Below are positions 33,647 through 42,504 of a DNA stretch of 64,000 bases, piece by piece. The stretch lies in contig NZ_JABFNS010000004.1 in assembly GCF_013116825.1 (NCBI RefSeq), positions 80,104-144,103 of the forward strand, read 5' to 3'. The notes under the pieces are model-generated. The model was not told where the DNA came from, searched no databases, and saw only the letters and a list, made by a program, of their open reading frames with translations. Position numbers and translations under genes: made by a program. This DNA is from Myxococcus xanthus. Lineage in GTDB: Bacteria; Myxococcota; Myxococcia; Myxococcales; Myxococcaceae. The number at the start of each line of letters is the position of its first letter. Position 1 is the stretch's first letter.

Positions 33647-33820
33647 TCAGTCGGCGAGGAGGCGGGCCTTGCGTTGCATGAGGAGCCGGATGGCGCGGGC
33701 AATCGATGTCGGATCCACCGGAGGCGGCGTGAGCGCTGGCCCCGTGGCCGGACGCTGGCTCGCGTCTGGCGTGGAACCCGAGACGACGGACCCCTGGACC
33801 TCGTCGAAGACGATGGACAT
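33647..33820 (-). CDS. 57-aa eCIS small protein (Afp6/DUF5908 position)
   Basis: 57 aa: starts MSIVFDEVQGSVV, has a Pro-rich middle (TGPALTPPPVDPTS) and ends IARAIRLLMQRKARLLAD. Reasons to accept it are the ATG 3 nt after the preceding stop, an 18-nt gap to the gpD gene, and its position between the CIS-tube (Afp7-like) and gpD (Afp8-like) genes. Afp-type loci have a protein of about this size (Afp6) there. The basic amphipathic C-terminal helix fits a small adaptor. Function unknown. Confidence 0.65.
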   Translation of the reverse strand: MSIVFDEVQGSVVSGSTPDASQRPATGPALTPPPVDPTSIARAIRLLMQRKARLLAD

Positions 33821-33823
33821 GGC

Positions 33824-35035
33824 TCAATCTCCCTCGAAGCGGAGGCGGCCCCTGGGGGGCAGGGTCGCGCCGAAGCGGGGCCTGGTGACTCGGGCACGTC
33901 CTCCGAGCTCGAAGAGGCCGTCTCCGGTGGTTTCGTAGGTGTAGGTGTCCACGTGCCCGGTGGAGCGCACGGTCTCCAGTCGGATGGAGGTGCGTGGAGG
34001 ACCGGCGCGCAGTCCCACGAACGCGCCTGCTGTAGCTGAGAGGCCCGCGGAGGCTTGCGCGCCAGACCAGGCATTTGCGGTCCAGCCCGAGGCGGATGCC
34101 CCCGTGGTCGCGGGGAAGTTGGCTCCAGCGGAGAAGGACGCTCCCGCGGAGAAGATCGGGCTCGATGCGGACGCACCCACGCCGAATGAGGCTGAGCCTC
34201 CCGCGACTGCCCCCGCGGTGAAGGTGGCGCTGCCTCCGAACGAGGCGCCCGCTGAGAAGGCTCCGCCGGCTGAGAAGCCTCCACCCGCTGAGATGCCACC
34301 GCCGGCCGAGAAGCCCCCACCGGCGGCGAACACGCCACTCGCGCCGATTCCACCGCCAAGGCCGAGTCCTGCGCCCGCGCTGAACCCACCTCCAACGCCG
34401 AACCCAGCACCCACTCCGATTCCACCTCCCACGCCCGCGCTCAGGGCTCCGCCTGTTGCGAACGCGGTGGGCGGGGCCAGCGGGACGGACGGGTCGACGG
34501 TCATCACGTCCTGGCTGGGGAAGCGCGGATTGTCTTCACTGTTCTGCTCCGCGACGGCGCGCGAGATGGGCTGGTCGCGCGCAGCGGCCATCTGCCGCGA
34601 ACTTTCGCCTTCAGCTCCCCTGGAGAAGACGCGTTGCTGCCGCGTCATGCCCACCGAGACGGTCGAACGCAGGGGGATGCCATCGGATGCGAAGAAGTCG
34701 ATGGTCTCCCGATAGGTGTCCACCAGACCGGTGAATTCGAAGGCGCCCCACCGGAAGGTGACGTCCGGAGGAATCTGGCTCTTGGCGCCCATGAACTGCG
34801 CAATGCGTATCGTGTGGTCGCAGACGTTGGCGCCCGTGCCGGTGGTGTCGAACACCAGCTCCAGGGTGAGCTTCGCGCTGCTCTCCGAGACGAACTGCTG
34901 GTTCTCCTGGCCCTGGGCGTTCTGGAGCTTGTTGGTGACGGTGTACTGGAGAGAGCTCGGGTTGAAGTGCACCAGCACCTCTTCGCCGTTGCTCTCGTTG
35001 ATGAAGCTCGCGCTCTCGGGAGTCGTGTCTGGCAT
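33824..35035 (-). CDS. CIS-tube protein (Afp7-like) with long Gly/Ala/Ser-rich domain
   Basis: 403 aa. The N-terminal 150 residues are a CIS-tube domain: HFNPSSLQYTVTNKLQN, LTLELVFDTTGTG and then FRWGAFEFTGLVDTYRETID. Afp7-type proteins normally end in a LysM domain. Here residues about 193-325 are instead a low-complexity run of Gly, Ala, Ser and Phe built on short repeats such as GGGFSAGG and GAGFGVGG. A final 60-residue basic segment looks beta-rich (TSIRLETVRS...YTYETTGDG). The protein should join inner tube and baseplate. The Gly-rich segment may act as a flexible or fibrous extension. Confidence 0.75.
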   Translation of the reverse strand: MPDTTPESASFINESNGEEVLVHFNPSSLQYTVTNKLQNAQGQENQQFVSESSAKLTLELVFDTTGTGANVCDHTIRIAQFMGAKSQIPPDVTFRWGAFEFTGLVDTYRETIDFFASDGIPLRSTVSVGMTRQQRVFSRGAEGESSRQMAAARDQPISRAVAEQNSEDNPRFPSQDVMTVDPSVPLAPPTAFATGGALSAGVGGGIGVGAGFGVGGGFSAGAGLGLGGGIGASGVFAAGGGFSAGGGISAGGGFSAGGAFSAGASFGGSATFTAGAVAGGSASFGVGASASSPIFSAGASFSAGANFPATTGASASGWTANAWSGAQASAGLSATAGAFVGLRAGPPRTSIRLETVRSTGHVDTYTYETTGDGLFELGGRARVTRPRFGATLPPRGRLRFEGD

Positions 35036-35041
35036 GGCGCG

Positions 35042-35521
35042 CTAGTCCTCGAGGGACAGTCCTTCGTGCACGAGGTGCAGCTCTTCGATACCGACATCCG
35101 TGGCGCGAGCGTTGAAGTCGGCCGCCTTGAACTTCACCGGCATGGCGCGCTCCAGCTTGTAGGTGAGCACCGTCTGGGTCCCTCCGTCCTCCGACGGGGC
35201 CTTGAGGCGGATTCGCACGGTGCACCGGTACCCGTAGTCGCCGCCCGTCACCCGCATGAACCAGCGAGCCAGCCGCTCGCCCGACGAGAGGCCTCGCTTG
35301 AGCACCACGGTGCCAAAGCTCACCGGCCCGGCGCGCTGCACGGCGCCCAGGTTGTGGCCGCCCACGCGAATGGCCTTGGGCTCCATGGTGGCTTCCAGAC
35401 CCGTGCACTCGGAGAAGGCTCCGTCCACGGGAGCCTCTTCCGGGCCACTGCCCGACAGCGGCTCGGGCTGGAAGGTGAGCTCGAAGCGGAAGGTGTGCAG
35501 TGGCCAGAGGTCTCCGCTCAT
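35042..35521 (-). CDS. Inner tube protein 2 (gp19/Afp5-like)
   Basis: 159 aa. T4 gp19-like tube family: FRFELTFQPEP, FSECTGLEATMEPKAIRVGG, GTVVLKRGLSSGERLARW and a C-terminal LERAMPVKFKAADFNA. It is more divergent than the tube gene at 37.1-37.6 kb and, by position (after the sheaths and before the CIS-tube gene), is likely the baseplate-proximal tube initiator. The ATG overlaps the preceding sheath stop (ATGA). Confidence 0.88.
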   Translation of the reverse strand: MSGDLWPLHTFRFELTFQPEPLSGSGPEEAPVDGAFSECTGLEATMEPKAIRVGGHNLGAVQRAGPVSFGTVVLKRGLSSGERLARWFMRVTGGDYGYRCTVRIRLKAPSEDGGTQTVLTYKLERAMPVKFKAADFNARATDVGIEELHLVHEGLSLED

Positions 35522-37089
35522 GCGGCTTCCTCCTGCTGGAGCGACACGTCACCCTCCAACGCGGAGAGAAGGACCTGCACCCGTTCGATGGCCGCCGCGG
35601 GAGCCAATTCCACCAGCGCGATGAGCCGCCCGTTATCGAGGTCGTCCTGCGTCATGGTCGTCCGGTCACACCGCACTGAGAACGCCTCGCGCGGCGTCGC
35701 TCCTCGCAGAGCGCCCTCCGCGAAGAACCGGCCGAGCACGGACTCCATCCGGTAGCGCAGCGCCAACCAGGTGTCCTGGTTGGAAGGTGAAAACGTCAGG
35801 TCCGAGCCGAGTTGCCTCGCCGCTCGCAGCACCGAGGAGATGAGCCGGCTCACCGGAGCCTGACGGTGGCTGTCCCTCTGGCTGGACGTCACGTCGGACA
35901 ACACCTGCATCCCGCGGGGCGTGGGTCCCAGCAACGTGACGCGCTCGCCCAGTGCGCGCAGCGGCGAACCCGGCTCGCGCGGCTCCTGGTCCAGGCGTGT
36001 TGGGATTGGGAAGACCTCTCGTACCTCCACGAGCCCCAGTCCCAGGGCGCTTCGGAAGGTGCCGCGAAGCAGTGCGTTGCGTGCCAGCACCCCCGTCAGC
36101 GCCCCGTCAGGGGCCGCCAACCGCTCCGGAAGTCCCTCCGAGGACGCGGTCCTCAGCCACGGATAGGCGAGCTGGATGAACGCGCTCTGAAATGGGGTGA
36201 GCACTCCGCTGGAATGGAGGAACGCGCCCAGTTCCTGCGTCGCGGCGCGCTTGCCCGCGGGAGTATCGAAGACCAGGCTTGTCGAGGGCAGCGGCAGCGC
36301 CGCGACCAGGTGCGTCTCCCGCAGGTGCCTGTCGCGGAGGAGCTCGGCCACTACAGCGAGGAACGCCGCCCAGTCCAGGTAGGCGGTGAGTCCGCAGCGC
36401 GGCGCTGCGCGCTCCGGCGTCTTCCACTCGGACCCGGTGGCCGCGCCATGCGTGGCGCACTCCACGAACCCCGGGGCACCCGCGGGTGGCAGGCGAGGGA
36501 TGGGGAGTGGCTCGGGCGCATCCGCCACCAGCTCCGGCAGGTCTGGAAGGCAGAGGAAGGACACATCCTGCAGGCCGAACAGGTGGGCCGCGCCGTGCCA
36601 CGTCGTGCGGTCCGCGGCGGAGGCGGGGTGCTCCATGCCGGGAGGCGCCGGCACTCTGCTGCCCGGCAGCAGCAGGTTCAGCCGCCTGAGCCGCGTGGCG
36701 CGCTCCGCCCCTCGGGTGAGCGGGTCCGCCATGCGCACCACGTAGCACTTGCGCCCGCCCTGGACGAAGAATGCCTGCACCGCCGCGCCCAGGGCGGTGA
36801 ACTCGTCGGGAGCGGTTCCGGCGCGGCCTCGCCAGTCGAAGATGCGCTCGAAGGCGGCGAAGCTCTCGAAGGGCAGGGGGACGTCGGTGAGCGGGGCCTG
36901 CGGGTCGGTGGGGTCCACGCGGAGCGTGGGGGCGGTCATCCACCCTTGCTCGAACAGGTAGCGCGACAGCGCGGCGGGTACGGACGCGCCCGGCCGACGG
37001 CGGACGAAGCCCACGAAGAGGGCAACGTCCATCCGCTCGGGCGCGGTGGGCGCCACGCGTTCTGTGACTTCGAAGGTCAGTCGCCGCAT
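35518..37089 (-). CDS. Tail sheath protein 2
   Basis: 523 aa from the ATG at 37089 (MRRLTFEVTERVAP); a longer frame upstream runs into the spacer. The C-terminus SVRCDRTTMTQDDLDNGRL is the conserved sheath handshake region also seen in the major sheath of this cluster (VRCDRTTMDQNDLDNGRL). The N-terminal half is divergent and lacks the usual PGVYVEE start. Loci of this type carry two or three sheath genes; this one may be a minor ring or baseplate-adjacent sheath. Confidence 0.85.
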   Translation of the reverse strand: MRRLTFEVTERVAPTAPERMDVALFVGFVRRRPGASVPAALSRYLFEQGWMTAPTLRVDPTDPQAPLTDVPLPFESFAAFERIFDWRGRAGTAPDEFTALGAAVQAFFVQGGRKCYVVRMADPLTRGAERATRLRRLNLLLPGSRVPAPPGMEHPASAADRTTWHGAAHLFGLQDVSFLCLPDLPELVADAPEPLPIPRLPPAGAPGFVECATHGAATGSEWKTPERAAPRCGLTAYLDWAAFLAVVAELLRDRHLRETHLVAALPLPSTSLVFDTPAGKRAATQELGAFLHSSGVLTPFQSAFIQLAYPWLRTASSEGLPERLAAPDGALTGVLARNALLRGTFRSALGLGLVEVREVFPIPTRLDQEPREPGSPLRALGERVTLLGPTPRGMQVLSDVTSSQRDSHRQAPVSRLISSVLRAARQLGSDLTFSPSNQDTWLALRYRMESVLGRFFAEGALRGATPREAFSVRCDRTTMTQDDLDNGRLIALVELAPAAAIERVQVLLSALEGDVSLQQEEAA

Positions 37090-37117
37090 GGCCCGGGAGC
37101 TCCCCCTGATGCTCCGC

Positions 37118-37573
37118 TCAGTCCACGTCCGGGAAGCCCATCCGCACCGTTTCCGCGGCGAGGACGAGCTCTTCCATGGCCACGTCTCCGCCACCCTTGG
37201 CGGCCAGCGTGGGGCCGGTGAACTTCATGGGCGTGACGTTCACCAGCTTCCAGGACTGCACGGGGTTGCGCGCCTCGTCGAGCAAGCGGATGGTGACGGC
37301 GGCCTTGCGTCCCAGCGGACCGTTGCGGCGGACGTCCTCCACCCATGTCCAGATGGCCCGCGAGTCGACGACGCCACGCTTGAGGGTGACGTCGCCCGTC
37401 TTGAAGGCGCCGGGCACCTTGCGCACGTGGTTCTCCGGGTCGCTGCCCTCGCGGTACTCGGAGAGGGTGACTTCGGTGCTGAGTCCGGACACGTCGGAGA
37501 ACCCACCGAAGGACGTGCCGTCGAAGCTGATTTCGAAATTGAAGGCGCCGTAGGGCGTGGGGCGGGTAGGCAT
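37118..37573 (-). CDS. Major inner tube protein (gp19/Afp1-like)
   Basis: 151 aa. A textbook phage tail tube protein: FNFEISFDGTSFGGFSDVSG, REGSDPENHVRKVPG, TLKRGVVDSRAIWTWVEDVR and WKLVNVTPMKFTGPTLAAKG. It forms the hexameric rings through which cargo travels. Located between the two sheath genes, and probably strongly expressed as in other eCIS. Confidence 0.93.
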   Translation of the reverse strand: MPTRPTPYGAFNFEISFDGTSFGGFSDVSGLSTEVTLSEYREGSDPENHVRKVPGAFKTGDVTLKRGVVDSRAIWTWVEDVRRNGPLGRKAAVTIRLLDEARNPVQSWKLVNVTPMKFTGPTLAAKGGGDVAMEELVLAAETVRMGFPDVD

Positions 37574-37591
37574 GGCGGCGAGTCCTTTGCG

Positions 37592-39976
37592 TTAGGTCCG
37601 GGCATCCGCCGTCTTCTGGCCGATGCGGAAGATGACGAACTCAGCGGGCTTCACCACCGCCACGCCGATGAGGCAGACGAGCCGGCCGTTATCGAGGTCG
37701 TTCTGGTCCATGGTGGTGCGGTCACACCGGACGAAGAACGCCTGCTTCGGGTCCGTCCCCAACAGCGCGCCGGTGCGCCACTGGTTCTCCAAGAAGCTGC
37801 CAATCGTCTCGCGGATGTTGGCCCACAGTCGCTCGCCATTGGGCTCGAACACGGCCCACTGCGTGCCTTCGTCCACGGAGCGCTCCAGGAAGTTGAAGTA
37901 GCGCCGCACGTTCACGTACTTCCATTCCGGGTCGGAGCTGACGGTGCGAGCGCCCCACACGCGGTAGCCGCGTCCCGGGAAGAAGCGCAGGCAATTGATG
38001 CCCTGTGGGTTGAGCGTCTCCTGCTGCGCGAAGTGGATGTCCTGCTCGAAGCGCAGCGCGCCACGGACCACTTCATTCGCGGGCGCCTTGAACACGCCGC
38101 GCTCGATGTCGCTGCGGGCGTAGATGCCGCACAGGAAGGCGGACGGCGGCAGCGCGATTTCACGAGGGACATCGGCAGCCTCGGACCCGGCCAGCGGGTT
38201 GGCGACGACGACCCAGGGGTAGTAGAGCGCGGCCTTGGTCGAGTCCACCTGCGCGCGAAGTGCCAGCGCGTCCTGCGGCCCGTATCCGCGCGGCGTGTCC
38301 AGCACCGCGATGCGATAGGCACGGCGTCGCTCCGCGGCGCTGATGAGCCCGAGCCTCACGGCCTGCGCCGACGCATACGCCGAGGAGCCCGGCGCGGCGA
38401 TGATGGAGATGTCTTCCACGCCGCCCAGCCGCTCGAACGCGTCTTCGTACGAGGCTGCGCTCGGCTCGCTCCCGTCGGAACCACCGGTGAGCGTGAAGGG
38501 GCCCGCTGCCAGCGCCGTGCGCAGGGCGAACGCGGACACGCCGGTGCCCGCCTCGAACGCGTACATCCGCTCCATCTGCTCGGAGAGCGTGGCGGGCGAA
38601 GGGGTGAGCACGTGGCCCAGGTAACGGGGATGGGCGCGGTCCACGCCCAGCCCTTCATACAACCGCTCCTGCCCGTCACCGTCCTGCGTGGTGACGGTGA
38701 GCGTGACGAACTGGCTGTCCCCGGGCAGTTGCTGGAACTGCGACGCGGTGTCGTTCGGCAGCGGCAACGTGTCACTGCCGTTGGACCAGGTGCCGTTCGC
38801 CTGCTTCAACCACCAGGTCACCCCCGCCGTGCCGTCCGTCCCGGGCTCCGAGGTGGCCGCGTCCAGGCCCAGCGCGCTGGAGCTCACCGAGGCCACCTCC
38901 AACGAATGGCTGGCACCGGGGAGCGGGTGGCTGATGACGAGCTTGTTGTCATCGACGGATGCCGTGGCGTTGGCACCCAGGAGTACCTGGATGTCCGCGA
39001 GGGACACCGCGCCCAGGTCGCTCACGTTGCTCTGCGGGTCCGCCGCGTTGTCGACCGTCTGTGCAGCGAGCTTGAGCTGCGGGTTGGCCGAGACCTGGAT
39101 GATGGCTCCGGTACCGCGGGCATCGGTGCCCAGGAGGAGACGGCCGACGGGCGCGGCGTCATCCGCGCCGCTGAGCCGGGCGTACCCCCCCCGAAGCTGC
39201 CGGTTGAGCGTGTCCACGACCTCTGCGGGCGTCAACGGCGTATCGGTGGGCAGGGTGAGGGTCTGCGCCTGTCCGCCGAGGGTGACGGTGAGCGTCTGGT
39301 TGGCTTCGAGGAACGTCGTCGAAGGGTCGAGCTCCGCCGCCGCCGCGGCTTCGGCATTGCGCCCGGAGAAGGTGAGGGTGACGTCGGTGTTCCCGTCGAA
39401 CGTCAGCGTGAGCGTGGTGCCATCGGGGACGTTGAAGGGCGGGGGCAGGGTGCCCACGACGCGTGCGGCCGAGGCGGCGGTCTGATTCAGCCGGACCAGG
39501 CTGCCCGTGGGCGCGCGCCGCATGGCGCCGACCGTGGCGGGCGCGAGCACCTCCCGGACGCTGATGCTCCCGTTGCCCGCACGGCCGGGGAACCTCGCGG
39601 TGAAGCGTGCGCGCAGGTTCGCGTCCGCGTTGGGGATGACGTCCGCGCCAGCGGTGGCATTGGCCGGCGTCCCCGAGAAGGCGCGAGCCACGTAGAGGCG
39701 GGAGCCGCCCTCGTTGAAGTAGGCGCGGACCGAGTGCGCCAGGTAGTTGGTCGTCTCCTGGGTGCCGGTGAGGTCCAGGTCCGCGAGGCCGCCAAAGAGC
39801 CGGACGAATTCGGGGAAGCTCGTCACCAGCGACGGGGTGCCGGAAACAGGGCCCTTGCGTGCCGGGCCCGCGAAGCCGCTGGTGCTGGTGCTGACGCCCT
39901 CGATGGACCTGGCTCGGAAACTCGTCTCTTCGACGTAGACACCGGGTGCGAGATATTCAGGCACGCGAGCCCCCAC
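37592..39976 (-). CDS. Major tail sheath protein with large insertion
   Basis: 794 aa from a GTG start. N-terminus PEYLAPGVYVEETSFRARSI and C-terminus with DRTTMDQNDLDNGRL and IGVAVVKPAEFVIFRIGQ are both classic for contractile sheaths. It is long: typical Afp sheaths are about 350-500 aa. The extra about 300 residues (roughly 160-470) are Thr/Val/Leu-rich beta sequence such as LTVTLGGQAQTLTLPTDTPL and form an added surface domain. It contracts to drive the tube. Confidence 0.92.
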   Translation of the reverse strand: MGARVPEYLAPGVYVEETSFRARSIEGVSTSTSGFAGPARKGPVSGTPSLVTSFPEFVRLFGGLADLDLTGTQETTNYLAHSVRAYFNEGGSRLYVARAFSGTPANATAGADVIPNADANLRARFTARFPGRAGNGSISVREVLAPATVGAMRRAPTGSLVRLNQTAASAARVVGTLPPPFNVPDGTTLTLTFDGNTDVTLTFSGRNAEAAAAAELDPSTTFLEANQTLTVTLGGQAQTLTLPTDTPLTPAEVVDTLNRQLRGGYARLSGADDAAPVGRLLLGTDARGTGAIIQVSANPQLKLAAQTVDNAADPQSNVSDLGAVSLADIQVLLGANATASVDDNKLVISHPLPGASHSLEVASVSSSALGLDAATSEPGTDGTAGVTWWLKQANGTWSNGSDTLPLPNDTASQFQQLPGDSQFVTLTVTTQDGDGQERLYEGLGVDRAHPRYLGHVLTPSPATLSEQMERMYAFEAGTGVSAFALRTALAAGPFTLTGGSDGSEPSAASYEDAFERLGGVEDISIIAAPGSSAYASAQAVRLGLISAAERRRAYRIAVLDTPRGYGPQDALALRAQVDSTKAALYYPWVVVANPLAGSEAADVPREIALPPSAFLCGIYARSDIERGVFKAPANEVVRGALRFEQDIHFAQQETLNPQGINCLRFFPGRGYRVWGARTVSSDPEWKYVNVRRYFNFLERSVDEGTQWAVFEPNGERLWANIRETIGSFLENQWRTGALLGTDPKQAFFVRCDRTTMDQNDLDNGRLVCLIGVAVVKPAEFVIFRIGQKTADART

Positions 39977-40020
39977 TTTCTCGTTACGTGGCGCGCGGTC
40001 GCGCCGTCATTGGTCTGCGT

Positions 40021-40752
40021 TTAGAGCTCGACCCAATCGAGCTTGATGGTGGTGGTGACCTCTTCGCCGGCGGCGACGTCGAGGGTGCTGCTCAAGGGGT
40101 GGAAGTCCTGGGAGAGTGCGTCGGGGTCCGGAGGCTGCGGCAATGCCGACCAGGCAGCGGCCAGGCTGAAGGTGAAGTGGACGGGGGCTTCGGGATTGCC
40201 CCAGTCCGCGATGGGAATGCCGGGCACGAGGATGAGCGCGTCACCCCGCTCGTTCGACAGGCCCCAGCGCGTGATTTCCGGGTCGGCCAGCGCGAGCGAC
40301 ACCAGCGCGCCGGGCAGGGACGTGTCGTGGGCGTCCACGACACGGAGCCGCACCACGGCACTGCGCGCGGACGGGCGCATCAGCGGCGACGGGTAGAGCG
40401 TGACGTCGACGGGGCGGAAGACGGAATCTGGCGGGAGCGGCTGGCCCGTGGGCGGAGCCGTCGCGTCTCGTGGCAATTCGAGCGTGAAGCTCCGGGCAAG
40501 ATAGTGGCGTGTGGGGTCGCTCGCCACCAGGGTGAAGGCGGCTGCGGCGGGAAGCGGGTCCGGCAGCTCGAAGCTCGCCGCGTAGTCGGAGAAGCCCGGC
40601 GCGTCCGTCACCACGTGCAGCCCGCGGACGTTGCGAGCGAAGCGGAGGCCTTGCCCCGCGACGGTGATGGGCTCCGTGAGAGGGCGTTGTGTCTCCGCGT
40701 CGAGGAAGCGGATGGCGGCCAGGGCGCGGCTCTCGGTGCGTTCAAGAATCAT
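40021..40752 (-). CDS. Carboxypeptidase-regulatory-like (Ig-fold) eCIS protein
   Basis: 243 aa from the ATG at 40752, overlapping the previous stop (ATGA). Beta-rich with two Ig-like repeats. The second, VVRLRVVDAHDTSLPGALVS then NERGDALILVPGIP, resembles a carboxypeptidase-regulatory-like domain. Such proteins sit beside DUF4255 genes in other eCIS loci. A cap- or sheath-decorating role is plausible; no enzyme motif is seen. Confidence 0.6.
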   Translation of the reverse strand: MILERTESRALAAIRFLDAETQRPLTEPITVAGQGLRFARNVRGLHVVTDAPGFSDYAASFELPDPLPAAAAFTLVASDPTRHYLARSFTLELPRDATAPPTGQPLPPDSVFRPVDVTLYPSPLMRPSARSAVVRLRVVDAHDTSLPGALVSLALADPEITRWGLSNERGDALILVPGIPIADWGNPEAPVHFTFSLAAAWSALPQPPDPDALSQDFHPLSSTLDVAAGEEVTTTIKLDWVEL

Positions 40753-41342
40753 CGCCTGGGCACCTCGTCCGTGAAGTCGAAGCGCCGCGCGACGACGGGC
40801 CGTCCAGCGGGTTTGCCCTGCACGTCGATGCAGACGACGCGGGCGACGTACGTGACGGAAGGGCGATAGGGGCGTCGCAAGGCGTCCCACATCCGCAAGA
40901 TGTCTTCTTGAGGGATTTCCGCCGGGACGATTTGCACCAGCTCGTCCGGGCGCCAGACGCCCACGGGGGACAGGTCAGAGGCGCTCAACGCGTTGTGCGT
41001 GTGAAGCTGCAACATGACCCAGGCCATGATGCGGTGCTCGTCGTCGACGTTTTCAGCCCAGACCGTGAGCAGGTAATGCAGGTCCAGCGCGAGCGGCGGA
41101 GGCGCTTCCGCGCGTGGCTCATTGCGGAGGTGTTCGTTGACGGCGACGCGGTAGAGAAAGAGGGTGACGCCTGGGACTTCGACTGGAGGGGTGTTTGTCT
41201 CGCTTCCAGCCATCTTTCCGCTTGGGACGAGCTCGAAACGGCACGTGGGCAGGCCTTCGGGCTCGTGAGACAACTCGTAGGCGTGTCTCAGATATGAGAC
41301 CAGCGAATCGCCTACCGAATAGATGGCGGAAAAGCCGGCCAC
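40749..41342 (-). CDS. DUF4255 (Pvc16 N-terminal-like) tail cap protein
   Basis: 197 aa from the GTG at 41342, which follows GGGGGG by 6 nt. A longer frame to a TTG at 41438 crosses the inverted repeat and putative promoter and is not favoured. IYSVGDSLVSYLRHAYE at the start and LDLHYLLTVWAENVDDEHRI then MAWVMLQLH are DUF4255 hallmarks. The family caps the distal end of tube and sheath (Afp16/Pvc16). It is the first gene after a 151-bp gap, so the structural operon may start here. Confidence 0.82.
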   Translation of the reverse strand: MAGFSAIYSVGDSLVSYLRHAYELSHEPEGLPTCRFELVPSGKMAGSETNTPPVEVPGVTLFLYRVAVNEHLRNEPRAEAPPPLALDLHYLLTVWAENVDDEHRIMAWVMLQLHTHNALSASDLSPVGVWRPDELVQIVPAEIPQEDILRMWDALRRPYRPSVTYVARVVCIDVQGKPAGRPVVARRFDFTDEVPRR

Positions 41343-41403
41343 GTTGGTCCCCCCAAGTGCACCGCGTGTATGTTCTAAAGGTGAATGAGATTCGCCTTCG
41401 AGT

Positions 41404-41438
41404 GTGGATATGGTGTCGAGATATCCACCTTGAGTCAA
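41404..41438 (-). promoter_or_regulatory. Possible promoter and operator of the eCIS structural genes
   Basis: GTGGATAT (41404-41411) and ATATCCAC (41421-41428) are perfect inverted 8-bp arms 9 nt apart. On the - strand TTGACT (41438-41433) is followed after 17 nt by CACCAT, a passable -35/-10 pair overlapping the arms. This is the largest gap inside the eCIS block, just upstream of the cap gene. Confidence 0.35.
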
Positions 41439-41493
41439 GTCACCTCATGCGGTGGGTGAATTGCTTGGGACCTGTTGAGACGGTGGGAGATGC

Positions 41494-42504
41494 CTATCGA
41501 GGTGCCTGAAGCCGGGCGAGCAGCGCGCGGACGATGTCTTCGGCGTTCGCGTCAAGCCCGTCGAGCAGGGCCTTCCATTCCTCAGGCGGTTCATCGCCAC
41601 GCTGTTCCAGGGCGGAGAGCAGCGGTTGGACGCGTGCGGTCAGGTCCGGGAGTTCAACGCCACGGGCGCCGAGGTCCTGCTGCAGCGAGCCGAGGAGCTG
41701 TAACAATTCGGCGGGTGTCTCAGGGCCTCGTGTGGCTGCGCCGTGCACGCTGCCTGGCACGGAGCGCAGCGCGTGCTCCATCAGGTTTCCGAGCCAGGTG
41801 GCCATCGCTGGGGCATCGAAGTTCTCGGGAGCGCTGGGCGGGATGCCCGTATCGCTGGGCTGGGAGCGCGGCGGGGTGGCGTCCTCCGCATCGAAGCGGG
41901 CGCCGGTGCGGTCGCACCCGGTCCACTGCACGCCGTCCACGATGGCGCCTCGGAAGTCCGCGTGGCGGAAGCTTCCGCCTGACACGTTGGCACCCGTCAG
42001 GTCGGCGCCGCGAAAGTCCGCCTCGTCCAGCCGCACGTCCACGAGTGACGCGCCCGTGAGGTCCGCGCCTCGTAGCTCCACGCCGACGCCTTCCGCGCCG
42101 TCGAGCACGGCTTCGCGGAGGATGGCGCGTGAGAACGATGTCTCCGAGAGCCTAGCCTTTCGCAGGTCGGCTTGGGACAGGTCCGTGCCGCGCGCGGAGC
42201 TGTCCTCGATGCGGGTCTCGGAGAGCCGAGCCCGTCGCAGGTCGGCGCCGTCGAGCCGGCACAGCCGGAGCGTCGCACCTTCCAGCACGGCTTCCTCGAG
42301 AACCGCGCGCTCCAGTGAACAGGCGGTGAGCCGCACGCCACGGAGGCTGGCGCCGCGCAGGCTGGCCTGGCCCAGCTCGAGAGTGTCTCCGTGCAGGCCA
42401 TCAAGCTGGGCGCCCACGAGGTCGGCACCGTGGAGCTGAAGGTCACGCGCGCGTGCCTTTCGCTGCTGAAGGGCCTGCAGGGTGTCGCGCGCGCTGGAGG
42501 TCAT
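41494..42504 (-). CDS. Pentapeptide-repeat protein
   Basis: 336 aa. Residues about 20-205 are tandem A(D/N)LXX-type pentapeptides (DLRRARLSET, ADLTGASLVDVRL, ADFRGADLTGANVSG), which fold as a square beta-helix. The C-terminal about 120 residues are helical (TWLGNLMEHALRSVPGSVHG) and end in LLARLQAPR. Coupled to the preceding gene by an ATGA overlap. Lying between the effector-like gene and the structural genes, it could be an effector adaptor, a cargo or an immunity factor. The sequence does not decide. Confidence 0.8.
   Translation of the reverse strand: MTSSARDTLQALQQRKARARDLQLHGADLVGAQLDGLHGDTLELGQASLRGASLRGVRLTACSLERAVLEEAVLEGATLRLCRLDGADLRRARLSETRIEDSSARGTDLSQADLRKARLSETSFSRAILREAVLDGAEGVGVELRGADLTGASLVDVRLDEADFRGADLTGANVSGGSFRHADFRGAIVDGVQWTGCDRTGARFDAEDATPPRSQPSDTGIPPSAPENFDAPAMATWLGNLMEHALRSVPGSVHGAATRGPETPAELLQLLGSLQQDLGARGVELPDLTARVQPLLSALEQRGDEPPEEWKALLDGLDANAEDIVRALLARLQAPR

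Noticed and set aside
34080..34450. Repetitive DNA that might be a CRISPR or tandem array
   Set aside because: The repeats are imperfect Gly/Ala/Ser codons inside an open frame, without spacers of constant length.
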